Shown here piece after piece: positions 52,430-63,025 of a DNA stretch of 64,000 bases. Source of the DNA: Ceratothoa steindachneri (taxonomy: Eukaryota; Arthropoda; Malacostraca; Isopoda; Cymothoidae); assembly GCA_963969495.1 (NCBI GenBank), contig OZ018333.1:85134732-85198731 (forward strand), read 5' to 3'. Position 1 is the stretch's first letter, and every line of letters starts with the position of its first letter. The notes below the pieces were generated by a model. That model was given only the letters and a program-made list of their open reading frames with translations, did no database searches and had not been told where the DNA came from. The position numbers and the translations under genes are program-made.

Positions 52430-55100
52430 TGGGAAGAGGAGCTGCGGAGGCTCATCTATTCCCATTCTGGGAAGACTGCTTGATAAATCCCAGGGTTGAA
52501 TTCCTTGCTGACCTGATTGTCGAGCTGGAGATTGATGTTCTAAATGTGGATGAGTTTATTCATCTCTGCCTGAGAACCGCCTCTTTTTCCTGTCCTGATC
52601 TTTGTGCTCTCCGGATGTACTGCCTGATTTTGGTTTGGGAGTTAGGGGTGGTCGATGATCTCCATAGTAGTCATCACCTTTTCATTAAAATATCATTTTC
52701 TGGGCCGCTGTCGCCTGAAAGCCCGCCCTGGTGATGCTTGGCGCAGGCGCAGTGGTTCACATTTCAAGAAATATCTGATTTCTCTGTCTCAGTCGAGGAG
52801 TTTAGGTTGGTAGATGAGGCCATTGAGTTCTCCGACAACCTCATTGCTGTGGGCCGTTTTGCTGAGTGTGAAATAGTGCTCAAACAGCAGCATTATGCTT
52901 ACATGCGGTATAAGCGCCGGCCGAACGACTTCACTGAAGGTGAATTTCGTCGAGCTAGGGCTAGGTTCCGGTATATTTTGAAGCAGACCCACCACTCTTC
53001 TTGCTGGGCATATGTGTTTCCACTTAACGGGAAGACCCCTCTAGCAGGGGTGTGGAAGCGAGTCAAAAGGATTCAGGGCAAGTTCTGGCAGGACCCCTCT
53101 CCCGTTCTCCAAGAGAATGGGACCGCAATCTCGGACCCCGCGTCCGTGGCGGAATCCTGCGCGACCGCTTTCTCCGCATTCAATGCACGTCGTGATGTCG
53201 TGGAAGGCCGCCGACTGGACTTTACCTCCAGAGGTGGAGAACACTTCACCCTCAGGTTGAATCTGCGTGAGTTGCATTCTGCTCTCGCTCTGTGCGTGGA
53301 CACCGCCACTGGTCTGGATGATGTTCTGTACGCCATGCTTCGACATCTGGGTGAACGAGGCATTTCATTTCTGTTAGATTTGTTCAACAGGATCTGGCTG
53401 AAGGGTCTCCTCCCAGGTTCGTGGCGAATCGCTACTGTGCTCGCTTTTCGCAAACCGGGGAGAGATCACTCTACTTCGGCCGTTTTCCGCCCAATCTCTC
53501 TAACCTCCAGCATGTGTAAGTTGATGGAGCGGAGACCATGATCTGTCTTCTGCACTTTGCGGCTCCCGTAAGTTCCCCACCACTACGGATGCTCTGCTCC
53601 AACTTGAAAATGTTATGGAGAAGGCCCATGATACCGCATGGCGATGTAGTATCATAGAGACTCTCCACATGATGAGGGTTCCCAATGCCTCCCAATCCTT
53701 ATATCTCACTTTTGCGAGATCGTCAATTCTGCGTATTGGTGGGGAGGGGGGGGGGAGCCGTATCCGGCCGAATGGTGCAGGAAGAGGGTGTTCTGCAGAG
53801 TAGTGTCTTCAGTGTCGCACTCTTTGCCCTGAGCATCAACGGCATCACTTAAGTGCCGCCGGAAGATGTTCTGGCTACCCTCTACGTGGACGAGCTTTCA
53901 ATTTTTTTGTCTGGAGCGTCGACTCCAACAAGCATTGAACCGCGTCTCTTGCTATGCTGAAGCGCCCAGGCGTCGGTTTTCCTTGGCCAAGGCTAGGTAC
54001 CTGCCGATCTGCTGCCATCCACGGCTCCACCCTGACCCAGACTTGTTTCTAAATGGGGTGCGACTAGAAGTAGTTGAGTCACACCATTTTCTTGGTCTTG
54101 TATTTGATCGACACCTCACATGGGGGCTCATATGGAAATTTTTCGTTCCATGATTTCCAGTGCCTGGAGCGCTGATAGGACTACCTCATTACTTGTTAAC
54201 TGCGCTGTGCACAGTGAATTATTCGTCTGTAAGCTCGATCTTCGCCCTTTCCTCAGTCGCCAACAAATCTCACTGCATCCACAGCTGTTATCGACAGTGT
54301 CTATGCCGCCGTGAGTACCAGTCATATCATTAAGCCCTTTAGGTTTAGGGCTAGAAACTACATCTAGAGCTAAGTATAGCTCTCGGACAGGTCACCCCAT
54401 CCTGGTTCTGCCCAGGACGCCACCCTGGAGTGTACCATCTTTGACTATTTGTCACCACTCCCTTGCTCCTAAAGCTTCTACAAAGCCGGGAGTATTGCGT
54501 TCGACCTTTATGGAATATACATCGTGTCACGCTGGAACTATACCAGTGTATACGGATGGCTCCAAATCCCACGAGCGGGTTGGTTTCCACGCCGTATCAC
54601 CTCAGTTTGAAGTCAGCGGGACACTGCCAGGCGCAGAGTCTGTCTTCATGGCCTATCTGGTTGCAATACACCGCTCGTTACGGGAGATAATGCAACGTGC
54701 CCGGTTCGGAGACCGGATTGTGATTTATAGTGACTCATAAAGTGCCCTAACTGCTCGCGGAGCGTTTGAAACTCTGCATCCCTTGGTTCCAGATACCCGT
54801 CACGCCACCGTTTTGGCCAGCTGGGCGGATGTAGAGATCATCTTCTGGGTTCCTGGACATGTAAGAATTGCGGGTAATGAGGGCGCCAAAGAGTCTGTGA
54901 CGACTCCGATGACAGACTAGCGTTTCGCTCTTTCTCACGCCGATTACATGGCAGGAATACGGGCTGCTTGGCAAAGAAGATGGGAGACGGTTGAGGGCAA
55001 CTTAAAGTTGCGTTTCATTACATCCCGACTGTCTTCGTGGACATACCCTACAATGGCGCGACAGCTTCAGGTTACTTTCTGTCGTCTCTGAATTGGACAC
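52430..55100 (+). pseudogene. Cp9 ORF2, frameshifted
   Basis: The endonuclease is reduced to its C-terminal part (52480-52734). A long open piece at 52738-53541 (267 codons) covers the linker and RT fingers ('LLDLFNRIWLKGLLPGSWRI', 'KPGRDHSTSAVFRPISLTSS'). Near 53530-53640 about 150 bases of RT are lost and the 'DLEKAYDTAWRYG' block is reduced to 'EKAHDTAWRC'. The active site reads YVDE (53884-53898). Thumb 53866-54153; RNase H 54441-54740 ('IPVYTDGSKSHERVGF', 'IVIYSDS' then a stop). Confidence 0.83.
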
Positions 55101-55378
55101 ACTCGTTTTTTTGTTATTTTTTAGTCTTTGTCCTTTTCTATTGTCGTTAGTTTGGGTATTTTTAATATAGCCTAGTAGTAGGCTGTGTTGTGTGCGGCTA
55201 CTTGTGCCCAAGTAGGCATTAATGAGATGGGCTCCCCACCCACCCTAAAAGGCTGCATGTTTAACTTATTTCTCGTTTGTCCATTGAGTTCCTAATTAAT
55301 TTCTCTCTCAGTCTTTTCATTTAACTTAGGTAGCCAAGTCTTAAAAGCCTCTCTATTTGTGAGAAATTTTCTCACATG

Positions 55379-55620
55379 AAGCTGAGTGGTCTAAGGCATT
55401 GCTTAAACTAAGACCAAATTGGTGTTTGCCTCCGAGTGTGTTTGGTTTGATTCACATCCCCGAACAGATTCTTTTGTGTATTAAGAAAGAACATTTTTCA
55501 GTAGAAAAAATTATTCTATTTATCTTGTTTCTCTACAGTATGACACTCTGTGAGAGGGCATTAGTAGCTGAGGTCATCTGCTAGATCTTTTATCTGTTTT
55601 ACACCTTAATGAGGTAGTCA
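55379..55620 (+). repeat. tRNA-derived SINE, right-arm copy
   Basis: A-box-like 'GAGTGGTCTAAGGCATTG' at 55384 and a decayed B box 'GGTTTGATTC' at about 55442, followed by a body with 'aacatttttcagtagaaaaa' and 'gtagctgaggtcatctgc'. The body is shared with 800-1035, which lacks the B-box part. Confidence 0.6.
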
Positions 55621-55850
55621 TTCCCTAGTAAATCTCCCATCATCACATTTGACACCACTATTTAGCTGTTAGCATGCACACTTCTGCTATTTGCACACAC
55701 TAATCTTTACAATCTCATCTATCACTCATTATTTTCATCTAAAAGTGAACATATCTAATTCTCAAAAGTAAGCCATTAAAAACATGAAAAGTACACAACA
55801 GTGATTTCTGGACGCTCTGTAAGGAATTAATTTTGTACTTCTTCAAGCAG

Positions 55851-56009
55851 GAGTTTGGAGAGATTTCATTCAAGGAAGAAATTAGTGAAGAATTCTTTCA
55901 TAGAGAGATGAGTTCTCCTGTTACTTTTGATGTACTATGTCCAAAATCTGAAGACTCTCTACCAAACAATACCAGTGAGTTTTTGCAACAAGACCCCCAT
56001 CAAGAAAAG
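55851..56009 (+). CDS. Exon of acidic KEE-rich host gene, right copy (third visible exon)
   Basis: This exon is 159 nt (53 codons), phase 0, between 'cttcttcaagcag' and GTAATC. The peptide starts 'EFGEISFKEEISEEFFHREM' and is acidic. It matches the left-arm exon 455-613 in length, phase, splice sites and nearly all residues. It is the last exon I can see. No downstream zinc-finger or other domain exon is recognisable up to 64000, so the gene either ends beyond the window or is truncated. Confidence 0.65.
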
Positions 56010-56559
56010 GTAATCTTTGTTATTTTTAGTTTTTTGCTGAATTTATTTGTATAATCGCAAATATTATTTCATATTTTATTCACACCACTGCTATCACTTA
56101 AGATTGAAATGTCTTAGTAATAAATAATAATAATAGTAGAGTTTATACACTTATCATGCCTGCTTGAATGTCATTTTCATGGAGTGCAATATAAACACAA
56201 CCTCCCCATCTATATGACTAGGGTTCCTACTACCTCTTCCTGGTCCCTCTCACACACCTTTCAATTGAGAACATATTTAATACCTTCAGTGTACATATTC
56301 AAGGTGCCTCAGGGAAGGTAATAGCTCTGTTGTCCTCCTTTGCACTAACTAACAGGTTGATATCATGTCTAAAATGTGTTAACCATGCTTCTATACAATA
56401 CACTAAATCTGGGCTATCATTTGAGTTATAAAGTTTAAGGATAACATCCTTACATTAGTAAAATTTATCTTAATGATGCCCAACACACTATTTTCTTTAC
56501 TTTTTCTTCAAAACACTACTTAGTAAACCTCACAGACCATACTTGTAAAGTCCTTTTCA

Positions 56560-57000
56560 GCCTCAACTAAGTTCAGCCCATGTTTGTTAAACATGATTTA
56601 CCCATTCTAAATCCATGCTGTGAGCATCGTTGCTCACACACTTATAAACTCGTAAACCAACTGGCTTAAAATTATTTAGGTCTTTTTCCCCACTTAAAAA
56701 TGGACACTACACTTAGTATTTTCCAAGTATTTGGCACTTCTCAAAAAAACATAGTTATCTTGTATATATTTTCTCCAGAGCTACTGCAATGCTTTCCATA
56801 CCTTCCTCACATAACCTAGAATGAATGTCATCTTGACCAGAGGCCTTATAGTATTTAACTGAATTATCTTTTAATTATTTCTTTGTCTGTATTAATGGTA
56901 TCTTATACCTCCCATCCTCTGATAATTTTTAATTTTTTAAATCATTGGTGGCCTCTCTAGGTCCCTGAAGTAAGTGTGTCTACTAATTGGCATTTGTTTT
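56560..57000 (-). pseudogene. Degenerate CR1/L2-like RT fragment, minus strand
   Basis: On the minus strand, broken readings such as 'GQDDIHSRLCEEGMESIAVA' and 'LEKIY' resemble the block 'GPDNIHSRILKEGVESISIA' of the better preserved fragment at 4618-5195. Stops and frameshifts are frequent. The limits are approximate. Confidence 0.55.
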
Positions 57001-57469
57001 GTTTTTACAATTGATTTTTTTTGTATTTTGATTAGCTGAGTCATCATTGGTGCTTGCCAGAATAGATTATGAACATTTAAGAGAAAATACTCTCAAAGTT
57101 GAGCTATTTGGGGTAAAGATTGCATCAGGTCATCCCATAATTAGGACCCCAAATTTGGATAAGAGAAAAAGCTGAATTTCATTAGAATTCATTCATTAAT
57201 GTAATCATTATCATTGATTTCCAATGATTCAAAAGCTTTTTAATATTATTTGTTGGTTGGGCGGGAAACATGCTTCTTTCTTGTCTGTTCTATATGTTCC
57301 TTTTTGCATTTTTTTTTTCAATTTTTCTTATTTGTTTATATTTGGGAAGGTTGGTTTTAAGAGATTTTTAAGTAACCTAGTATTACGCTGAAATCTTAAT
57401 TACTGTGACTTGTACCCTGGTGTCAATTGGCAGATGTGTGTGATCTTACTCAATGAACCCCCCACTGTG

Positions 57470-58350
57470 TCCTCAATGACAGCCTCCCGGCAACTTCGAA
57501 ACTGACCACAGACCTTCATCACTATCTCCCATTTTAGGTGCCTGAAGGCCCTGGTAATCCTGCCTTCAGCTCATTCTTTTTGTTGCACCTGGATTTATTA
57601 GTCTCTTGTTCCATTGCACCTCATACATAGAAGTCAGGCGAGTTGGGAAGTCAAAGGTCAGGTTCTGCATGATTGATATCCAGACCTGGGTCTTCAAGCT
57701 AGTCTACCAAGGTGTAGAGTCTTACTGCTTCATGTAAGGCCTCCCTACAGCTACCCGCTCGATTCAAGACCTCACCAGCTCACTTAGAACATGGCTTTAG
57801 CCACCGGTATTCAGCTTGAGCCACTCAGGGAAGAAGTGGGGAGGCGTAAAATCACCTTGTTTGTGTTTGTGTATGAATCTGGACATGTCCTTAAGTGTTA
57901 AAAGCAACCCACTTGTTGTTCTGCGAGTTGATCTTGTGGTTTTAGCGGGAATTCTTATCATTGGTGAATAACATTGTCATGTCTGGCTCCAATGGGTGTT
58001 TCGACCTGGTGATTAGCTTCTCGGTGTCCTTGAGTCACTTTGCCCCCATCACTATGGATAAAAATTGTCCCTTCCTCATCTTGTATGAAAAGTAGCGGAT
58101 GTCCTCATGCACCACCAGCCTGATCAGCTTTTCATCCACACTTTTTCTTCTTTGCAATAGCATGCATCGACTCTCTGGGATCATTGTTGATGATCTGGAT
58201 TTCAGTAAAGTATTCCAGCGTTCTGGTGGCCATGTAGTTGAATCTTGAATCCTCTCGCTCCTTTGTACATTTTCTACCATCCTGCTGACATTGAGGAAGT
58301 CTGAAATCTCCTTGTTTATCCTTCTTGTGCTGATTACAATGAGGAGGATA
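57470..58350 (-). pseudogene. Tc1/mariner-superfamily transposase remnant
   Basis: Minus-strand readings in several frames contain an N-terminal segment 'DPRESMHAIAKKK' followed by 'LVVHEDIRYFSYKMRKGQFL', resembling the second helix-turn-helix and linker ('SM-x-x-IV', 'Y-K-x-x-K-x-QLL') of a mariner-like group. Near 57480-57560 the C-terminal 'ITRAFRHLKWEIVMKVCGQF' then 'RSCREAVIED' resembles the end of the same proteins ('AF-x-x-L', 'C-x-x-FRSRLEAV'). The catalytic middle is not readable. I did not find terminal inverted repeats. Confidence 0.5.
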
Positions 58351-58574
58351 CAAGTGTCTTACACAAATTGCTAATGATTATAAAATTTTAGTCAATTATT
58401 CTGAAAAAGAGAAGCAAAAATGGTTCTTGTTTTTAAGAAGTAAAAGACCTACAATTAAGGTTGCAAAAATATGCATAAAATAAGCAGTTGAAAATTGCAA
58501 ACAAATACATTGGGCATCTTGTACATCACAGGAATCAGATCAGCCCCTGGGCTGCCTGGCATAGAAAATCTTAG

Positions 58575-58655
58575 ACAACCAAAGGGATCTTAAATTTGTG
58601 TGCCATGACTATTTCCTTGGACCTATCCCCTAATACCACAATGACTTAAGACTTG
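58575..58655 (+). mobile_element. Family 1 scrap (region after RNase H), plus strand
   Basis: About 80 bases, including 'gtgccatgactatttccttg' and 'gacctatcccctaata', match the region after RNase H of Cp8 near 48018-48075. It is joined directly to Cp10 on the opposite strand. Confidence 0.6.
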
Positions 58656-58667
58656 ACTAGGGCTGAA

Positions 58668-60030
58668 AATTCAGTAATTTCCTGGAAAGTGGACCACTGT
58701 GACCAATCAAAACTCCACGGAGACAGTTTTCAAGCAGCAGTAGCCCCAAAAATGATGGTTGAATGGGAAAGTGATCTCTCCATGGAGATCATCGACCAGC
58801 TCCCAGCCAAATCAGTCTCTGCATCAAGAAAGTACAGAGACAGATTGAGACATGAAAATGAACCAGTTTTCAGGCAGTGATGCAAAACACATACACATTT
58901 AAAACATATCTAGTTCCTCAATCAGGTTGACAAGCAGCTGAATCCTGGGATTGTGTAGTTTCCCTAGAAGGGGTGCCTATCATTCAAGTCATTGAGAAGG
59001 GAAAAGGGCCTTGGCAACTGTGCTATGATGCTCTGTAAGTCCCTCCATCAAAGTTGGTTGATGTGTAATATTTGTAGTGATAGTAGTATATCAATCCCCA
59101 GTGTAGCTGAACTGCAACTCTCTGAAAGGATGTATTTATAGCGAATAGAAGAACTTAGATGACATCATGGCAGGTGTATATTGTGCATCCTCTTGTCTGC
59201 CCCCAATTCTGTGGGGTCGGGGTTGCAAAATCCTTATACTAGGGACAGTTTCATGTAAACAGACATTTAACAGGTAATGAGAGGAGACTAGGCTCCACAT
59301 CTCTTCCCAGTTGGCACAGTCTGCCCAATCCCCTCAATTCCAATGAAGGAATATGCCCTCCATGCTTAGCTTGGAGATATGGAGGACTCCCTGAGGTAGA
59401 AAGCAGAGAGATTTGGGCCATCAAAGGCAGTATCGTCCCTGAGCACTTATACAGGAAGGTTGGGATTGCCATGCAAATCTTTCTCTCTCTGTCTGGTCCT
59501 TATTTGATTGGGAGTGGGGAATCTGAAGCTACTCTGGTGCTGTGATCCTAAGTGGGACACCTTCATGAGTCCCTGAAGACTCTTACAACCACCTTCAGTG
59601 GGTTTGCCTCATGTGAGTGGTTGAGGCACATGACCATTTTGCCTAATGCGAAACAGTAATATGAGGGGTGTGGGGGAGGTGGATACTGGTTTTAGTCAAG
59701 GTTGGGAGTGAACTCTTTGTGCCACTAGTTATACTAGGGAAGAGGGTGAAAATCTACCTGAATGGTTCTTAATGGGTGGGGAAGCAACTCTGCTTGTAGC
59801 CCCGAAGAGACCAGGAGTATAGGATGCCTTTAGGGAAAATTGATGCATAAAACATCACAGGTATCGATGGGTGTTACCGAACCAAGTCCTTAGGCTCAAG
59901 AAAAGAGGGTTGGTTCACATCCTTACTGGGTAGGACCTCCTTGTTGACAAGATACGAGCTACATTGCTTTACGGAAGCCGTGTGCACATGGCCACAATTC
60001 ACACACTTGGCACTACACAAAGCAGATTTC
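58668..60030 (-). mobile_element. Family 1 copy Cp10, ORF1 end and endonuclease only
   Basis: Read on the minus strand it runs from the CCHC end of ORF1 (60030-59900; antisense 'aattcacacacttggc' and 'ccaagtccttaggct', as in Cp3L), through the ORF1 tail and the endonuclease start (59480-59160). It ends at the end of the endonuclease ('tgatctctccatggagatc' near 58780 is antisense to the 'DDLHGSDHFP' block). It is 5'- and 3'-truncated and heavily mutated. Confidence 0.72.
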
Positions 60031-60288
60031 GGGTTGAACCAAGCCAAAGTTCAGCCATTTGCAAGCAGTGGCTCAGGAGTAGAGGAGAGACCTTCTCTCC
60101 CAGCTGGTGTTTCCTTGTCAGCCATGAGCTTTCCCATTGGGGAGGATATAGGTGAAAATGGTTTGTTCAGACTTGTTAACCCTTCCATGGGTGGAGAGGA
60201 GTGGGTAAGGAAAAGGAAGACCAATATGGGTTCTTCTCCACCCAGACCTGGGCTTTTGGGATGGATGAGTCCACTTCCACCTGATCAA
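60031..60288. other. Unassigned stretch between Cp10 and Cp11
   Basis: A plus-strand open frame (within 59941-60312) crosses this stretch and includes a Pro/Gly-rich end, but it starts in antisense transposon sequence and runs into the Cp11 5' UTR. I see no splice context or family signature. Confidence 0.35.
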
Positions 60289-60777
60289 CCCCGTAAGGAG
60301 CGCATCAATTAGCCTTCTCTGGCCGCCGTGCTGACGGGACTTCGGGCCCCGTCCAGCCCCAGCTTAGCCTCTTCTCCTACTTTCTGACACCCACTTCTTA
60401 CCCTTCCTCACTTTCCAGCCAACCTCTTCCACAACTTTCTCTGGTCTAATTTCACAGGGTAGATACCGACCAGCTTCCTCTTACTCAAACTTTCCGGATC
60501 GGGGCTGGGGGAGAGGAGATTTCACCCCCTGAGCTCCGGTTTGGGGTAGTTTTTTTAACCTACTTTATACCCACCCACACCTTCCTCACATACCCTTTCT
60601 CCTTCACTGCCTATCCTTTTTACTCCATGCCGATGAGGTACGAGGTCACTATGCTGGAGGAGTAGCAGCAAATGACGGCATCTGGTTATGCCCCCTGTGT
60701 TCACCCCTCGCAGAGCGGGATACCGGAGGGGGTGGGGGTAATGAGCATTTTCGTGCCGTAAAAATTATATGGTCACC

Positions 60778-62260
60778 ATACCTGACGATGAGAAATTTAA
60801 AAAAAAACTCCACTTCTCCAGTAACATCTTCGGAGCCGCCCTTTGGCAGCTCCACCGAAAAAAAATAGAGGTTATCCCCGGCTCCTTTGTTTTGACAGGG
60901 AACCCTCCAAACGTCTCCGACCGGAGAGGAGTTGTACTCCTCTCCTATGCATACAGGAGTCCGACTCATTTTTCCCGCAACAGTCGACACTTTTCTTTCC
61001 AAGGAGACAGCCAAGAAAGCAGGCAGGCGGCCCACAATTGACCACTCCCGATGGGGGCGGCTCGATAGGGCCAACCCAATTAGGGGAGGAAAGGATGGCA
61101 GTACCCATCGCCCCGCCGTGCCCCTCAATGTCCTGCAGGCTTGAGCGAATAGTTTGCAGGGAGTCTGTGTACCTGACCCCTCTTTTCCTCGACGGGTGCT
61201 GGTTTGCCGGCTTAGAAGGTAAAAAAAAAAATTCAAATGGGATTCATGTTGCTTTGGGGGGTGGGGGGTGCATATGGAGGCCCCTATGAGGTCACCCAAC
61301 CCTAGATGGTAGGACCTTCTATGGGGTCGAACCTATGCCCGGTGCCAAGCACTGAACCCGAGCCCGCCCCTGTGCAAGGTCCTCCTCAGATAGCTCCCTC
61401 CCCCCCCCGAGGCCTTAAAAGGAGAGAAGTGATCTCCTACCCCGGCTGGTGCCCCTGTAACAGCCAAGACGTTCTACATTTCAGAGAAGGATCTTGCTGA
61501 GGCCGGTCGATCTGTCCTAGGGGCTCCTCCCGGCGGAGGGGATAAGGGGGGTTCATTCCCGGCCCTCTCCCCAAAAGAAAAAAAGGCAAAAAAACGGGGC
61601 TCCTCTCCTCTGCGTGAGCTGGCCGACTATGGAGTGGTCAAGGTCGAACGTGTGATGAGAAAACAGGGAGGGGCCTCGAGACCCACCCCCTACACTCTTC
61701 GTCATCTTGGACTGTGACGAGCTATGACTCGGCACGTGTTGGTTGGTATCGCTACCGCGTGAAGGCATTAGTGCCACTGCCGCGGAGGTGCTATTACTGT
61801 CACTGCTTCGGCCATACTAATCGCTCCTGTAGACGTACAAAGTCGTGTGTTTCAATTGCGGAGAGTCACACCACGCTTTTTCGAAGCAATGGTGTGCGTA
61901 TCTCCTTGAAAAGGAGGCAACACTCTTGTAGATGGTCGTGAGGCCATCTTTCTGGGTTCCTTAAGCGGCTCCCCGAAAGTAGGACAGCTCTAAAGTAGCT
62001 TCGGCTCCTTCGCCCACACCCAGTGCTAGCTAGACCTGGTGGATCCCCCAAATGAGGGACTCTGCCTAAGAATCCCCGCCTGCCTAAGGTTTCGAGGTGG
62101 AAGGAATTAAAAGTCTCGCATGCCGACCCCGGCCTTCCCCGATAAGTCCTCTAAGGCGAAAGCGCCCAGAGTTCTGCCTCTGGGAAGCGTACAACCATTC
62201 TCGTGAGGGTCTTCTCCTAGAAGAGGGCACCCGCATCCCCTCCGACTTAGGCCTGGAGGG
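60778..62260 (+). pseudogene. Cp11 ORF1, gag-like, decayed
   Basis: The usual initiator context 'ggtcaccATG' has mutated to 'ggtcaccata' at 60773-60782. The N-terminal part is readable only in short pieces. The knuckle region (61714-61941: 'RRCYYCHCFGHTNRSC') keeps one complete CCHC box. About 500 bases of the globular region present in Cp7 are missing between about 61610 and 61620. Confidence 0.75.
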
Positions 62261-62269
62261 CATATTCCT

Positions 62270-63025
62270 TTAGTGGAATTTCCACGCGCTCCAGACCAAC
62301 TGGGACGAACTGCGGATGCTCGTCTCCTCCTGTTTTCCTTTATTTATCTTTTTGCAGGAGACCATGCTGGGCGCGTGCCCCCAACCCACCCGCCAAGGTT
62401 AGAAGTTTTTTTTTCACCCCACCACGAGGCGATGAGGCCGGGCAGGACGATGTGCTATTTACACCCAGCATGATGTCTCAGTTCTTCTCTTCGCTTTAGA
62501 CACCTCTCAGCCATTAGCTGTGCAGCATCACCTGAATATGAGGTATACTGTTATTTCTGTGTACATTCCACCGTCAGCCGACTTCGAGCATGGGACTTCC
62601 ACGCGTTGTGGCGCGGTGCCAACGCTCTTTCTCTTGCTTGGAGATCTGAATGGTAGACACCCCCTCTGGGGGAGACCTCTCGATTAGTCCGAGGGGTCAA
62701 GTCCTTGGAGACCTAATCGACTAGCTGGGGATGGGTGTCCTAAATGTGGATGAGTTTACGTTTCACTGCCCAAGATCTGCTTCATTTTCCTTCCTCAATT
62801 TATATTTGTGCTCTCCGGTGGCCTGATTTTGGGTTTGGAGTAGTCGACGAACTCCATGGTAGTGATCACTTTCCTATTAAAAATATCTTTTTCCGGGCCG
62901 CTTCCCCTGGCGCGGGCGCGGTGGTCCACGTTTCAAGAAATGACTGATTACTCTGTCTCAATCGAAAGTAGTTTTGGTGGCTGGATGAGGCCTATGAATT
63001 CTTCATTGGCAACCTTGTAGCGGCC
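62270..63025 (+). pseudogene. Cp11 ORF2 endonuclease part, decayed
   Basis: Readable blocks in changing frames: a start region aligned with 'TNWDELRMLVSS', 'LLGDLNGRHPLW'-like at about 62630-62670, and 'VVDELHGSDHFPI' at 62840-62875, which retains the Ser-Asp-His endonuclease block. It is cut by the insertion at about 63025. Confidence 0.72.

Larger units (their letters stand above)
50695..55250 (+). mobile_element. Family 1 copy Cp9, 5'-truncated, internally deleted
   Basis: It starts in the 5' UTR at 'ccctacaacctctcccacaa' (the equivalent in Cp7 is near 30635), then has a decayed ORF1 (51009-52400). A deletion removes the ORF1 end and the first part of the endonuclease near 52430. ORF2 then runs to about 55100 and the 3' end to about 55250 ('tgcccaagtaggcattaatg', 'agatgggctcc'). 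It sits directly before the outer block of the right arm, the same relative place that Cp1 occupies in the left arm. Confidence 0.85.
55262..56470 (+). repeat. Inverted duplication, outer block, right arm
   Basis: It is the reverse-complement partner of 1-1165, with SINE, intron and exon in mirror order. It starts just after the 3' end of Cp9 ('ggctgcatgtttaac') and runs to at least the point matching window position 1 ('aggataacatccttacatt' near 56440-56458). The true outer end of the duplication cannot be placed because the left partner is cut by the window. Confidence 0.85.

Noticed and set aside
59941..60312. 123-codon plus-strand ORF, considered as a host exon
   Set aside because: It begins in antisense Cp10 sequence and ends inside the Cp11 5' UTR, with no splice borders or recognisable domain.
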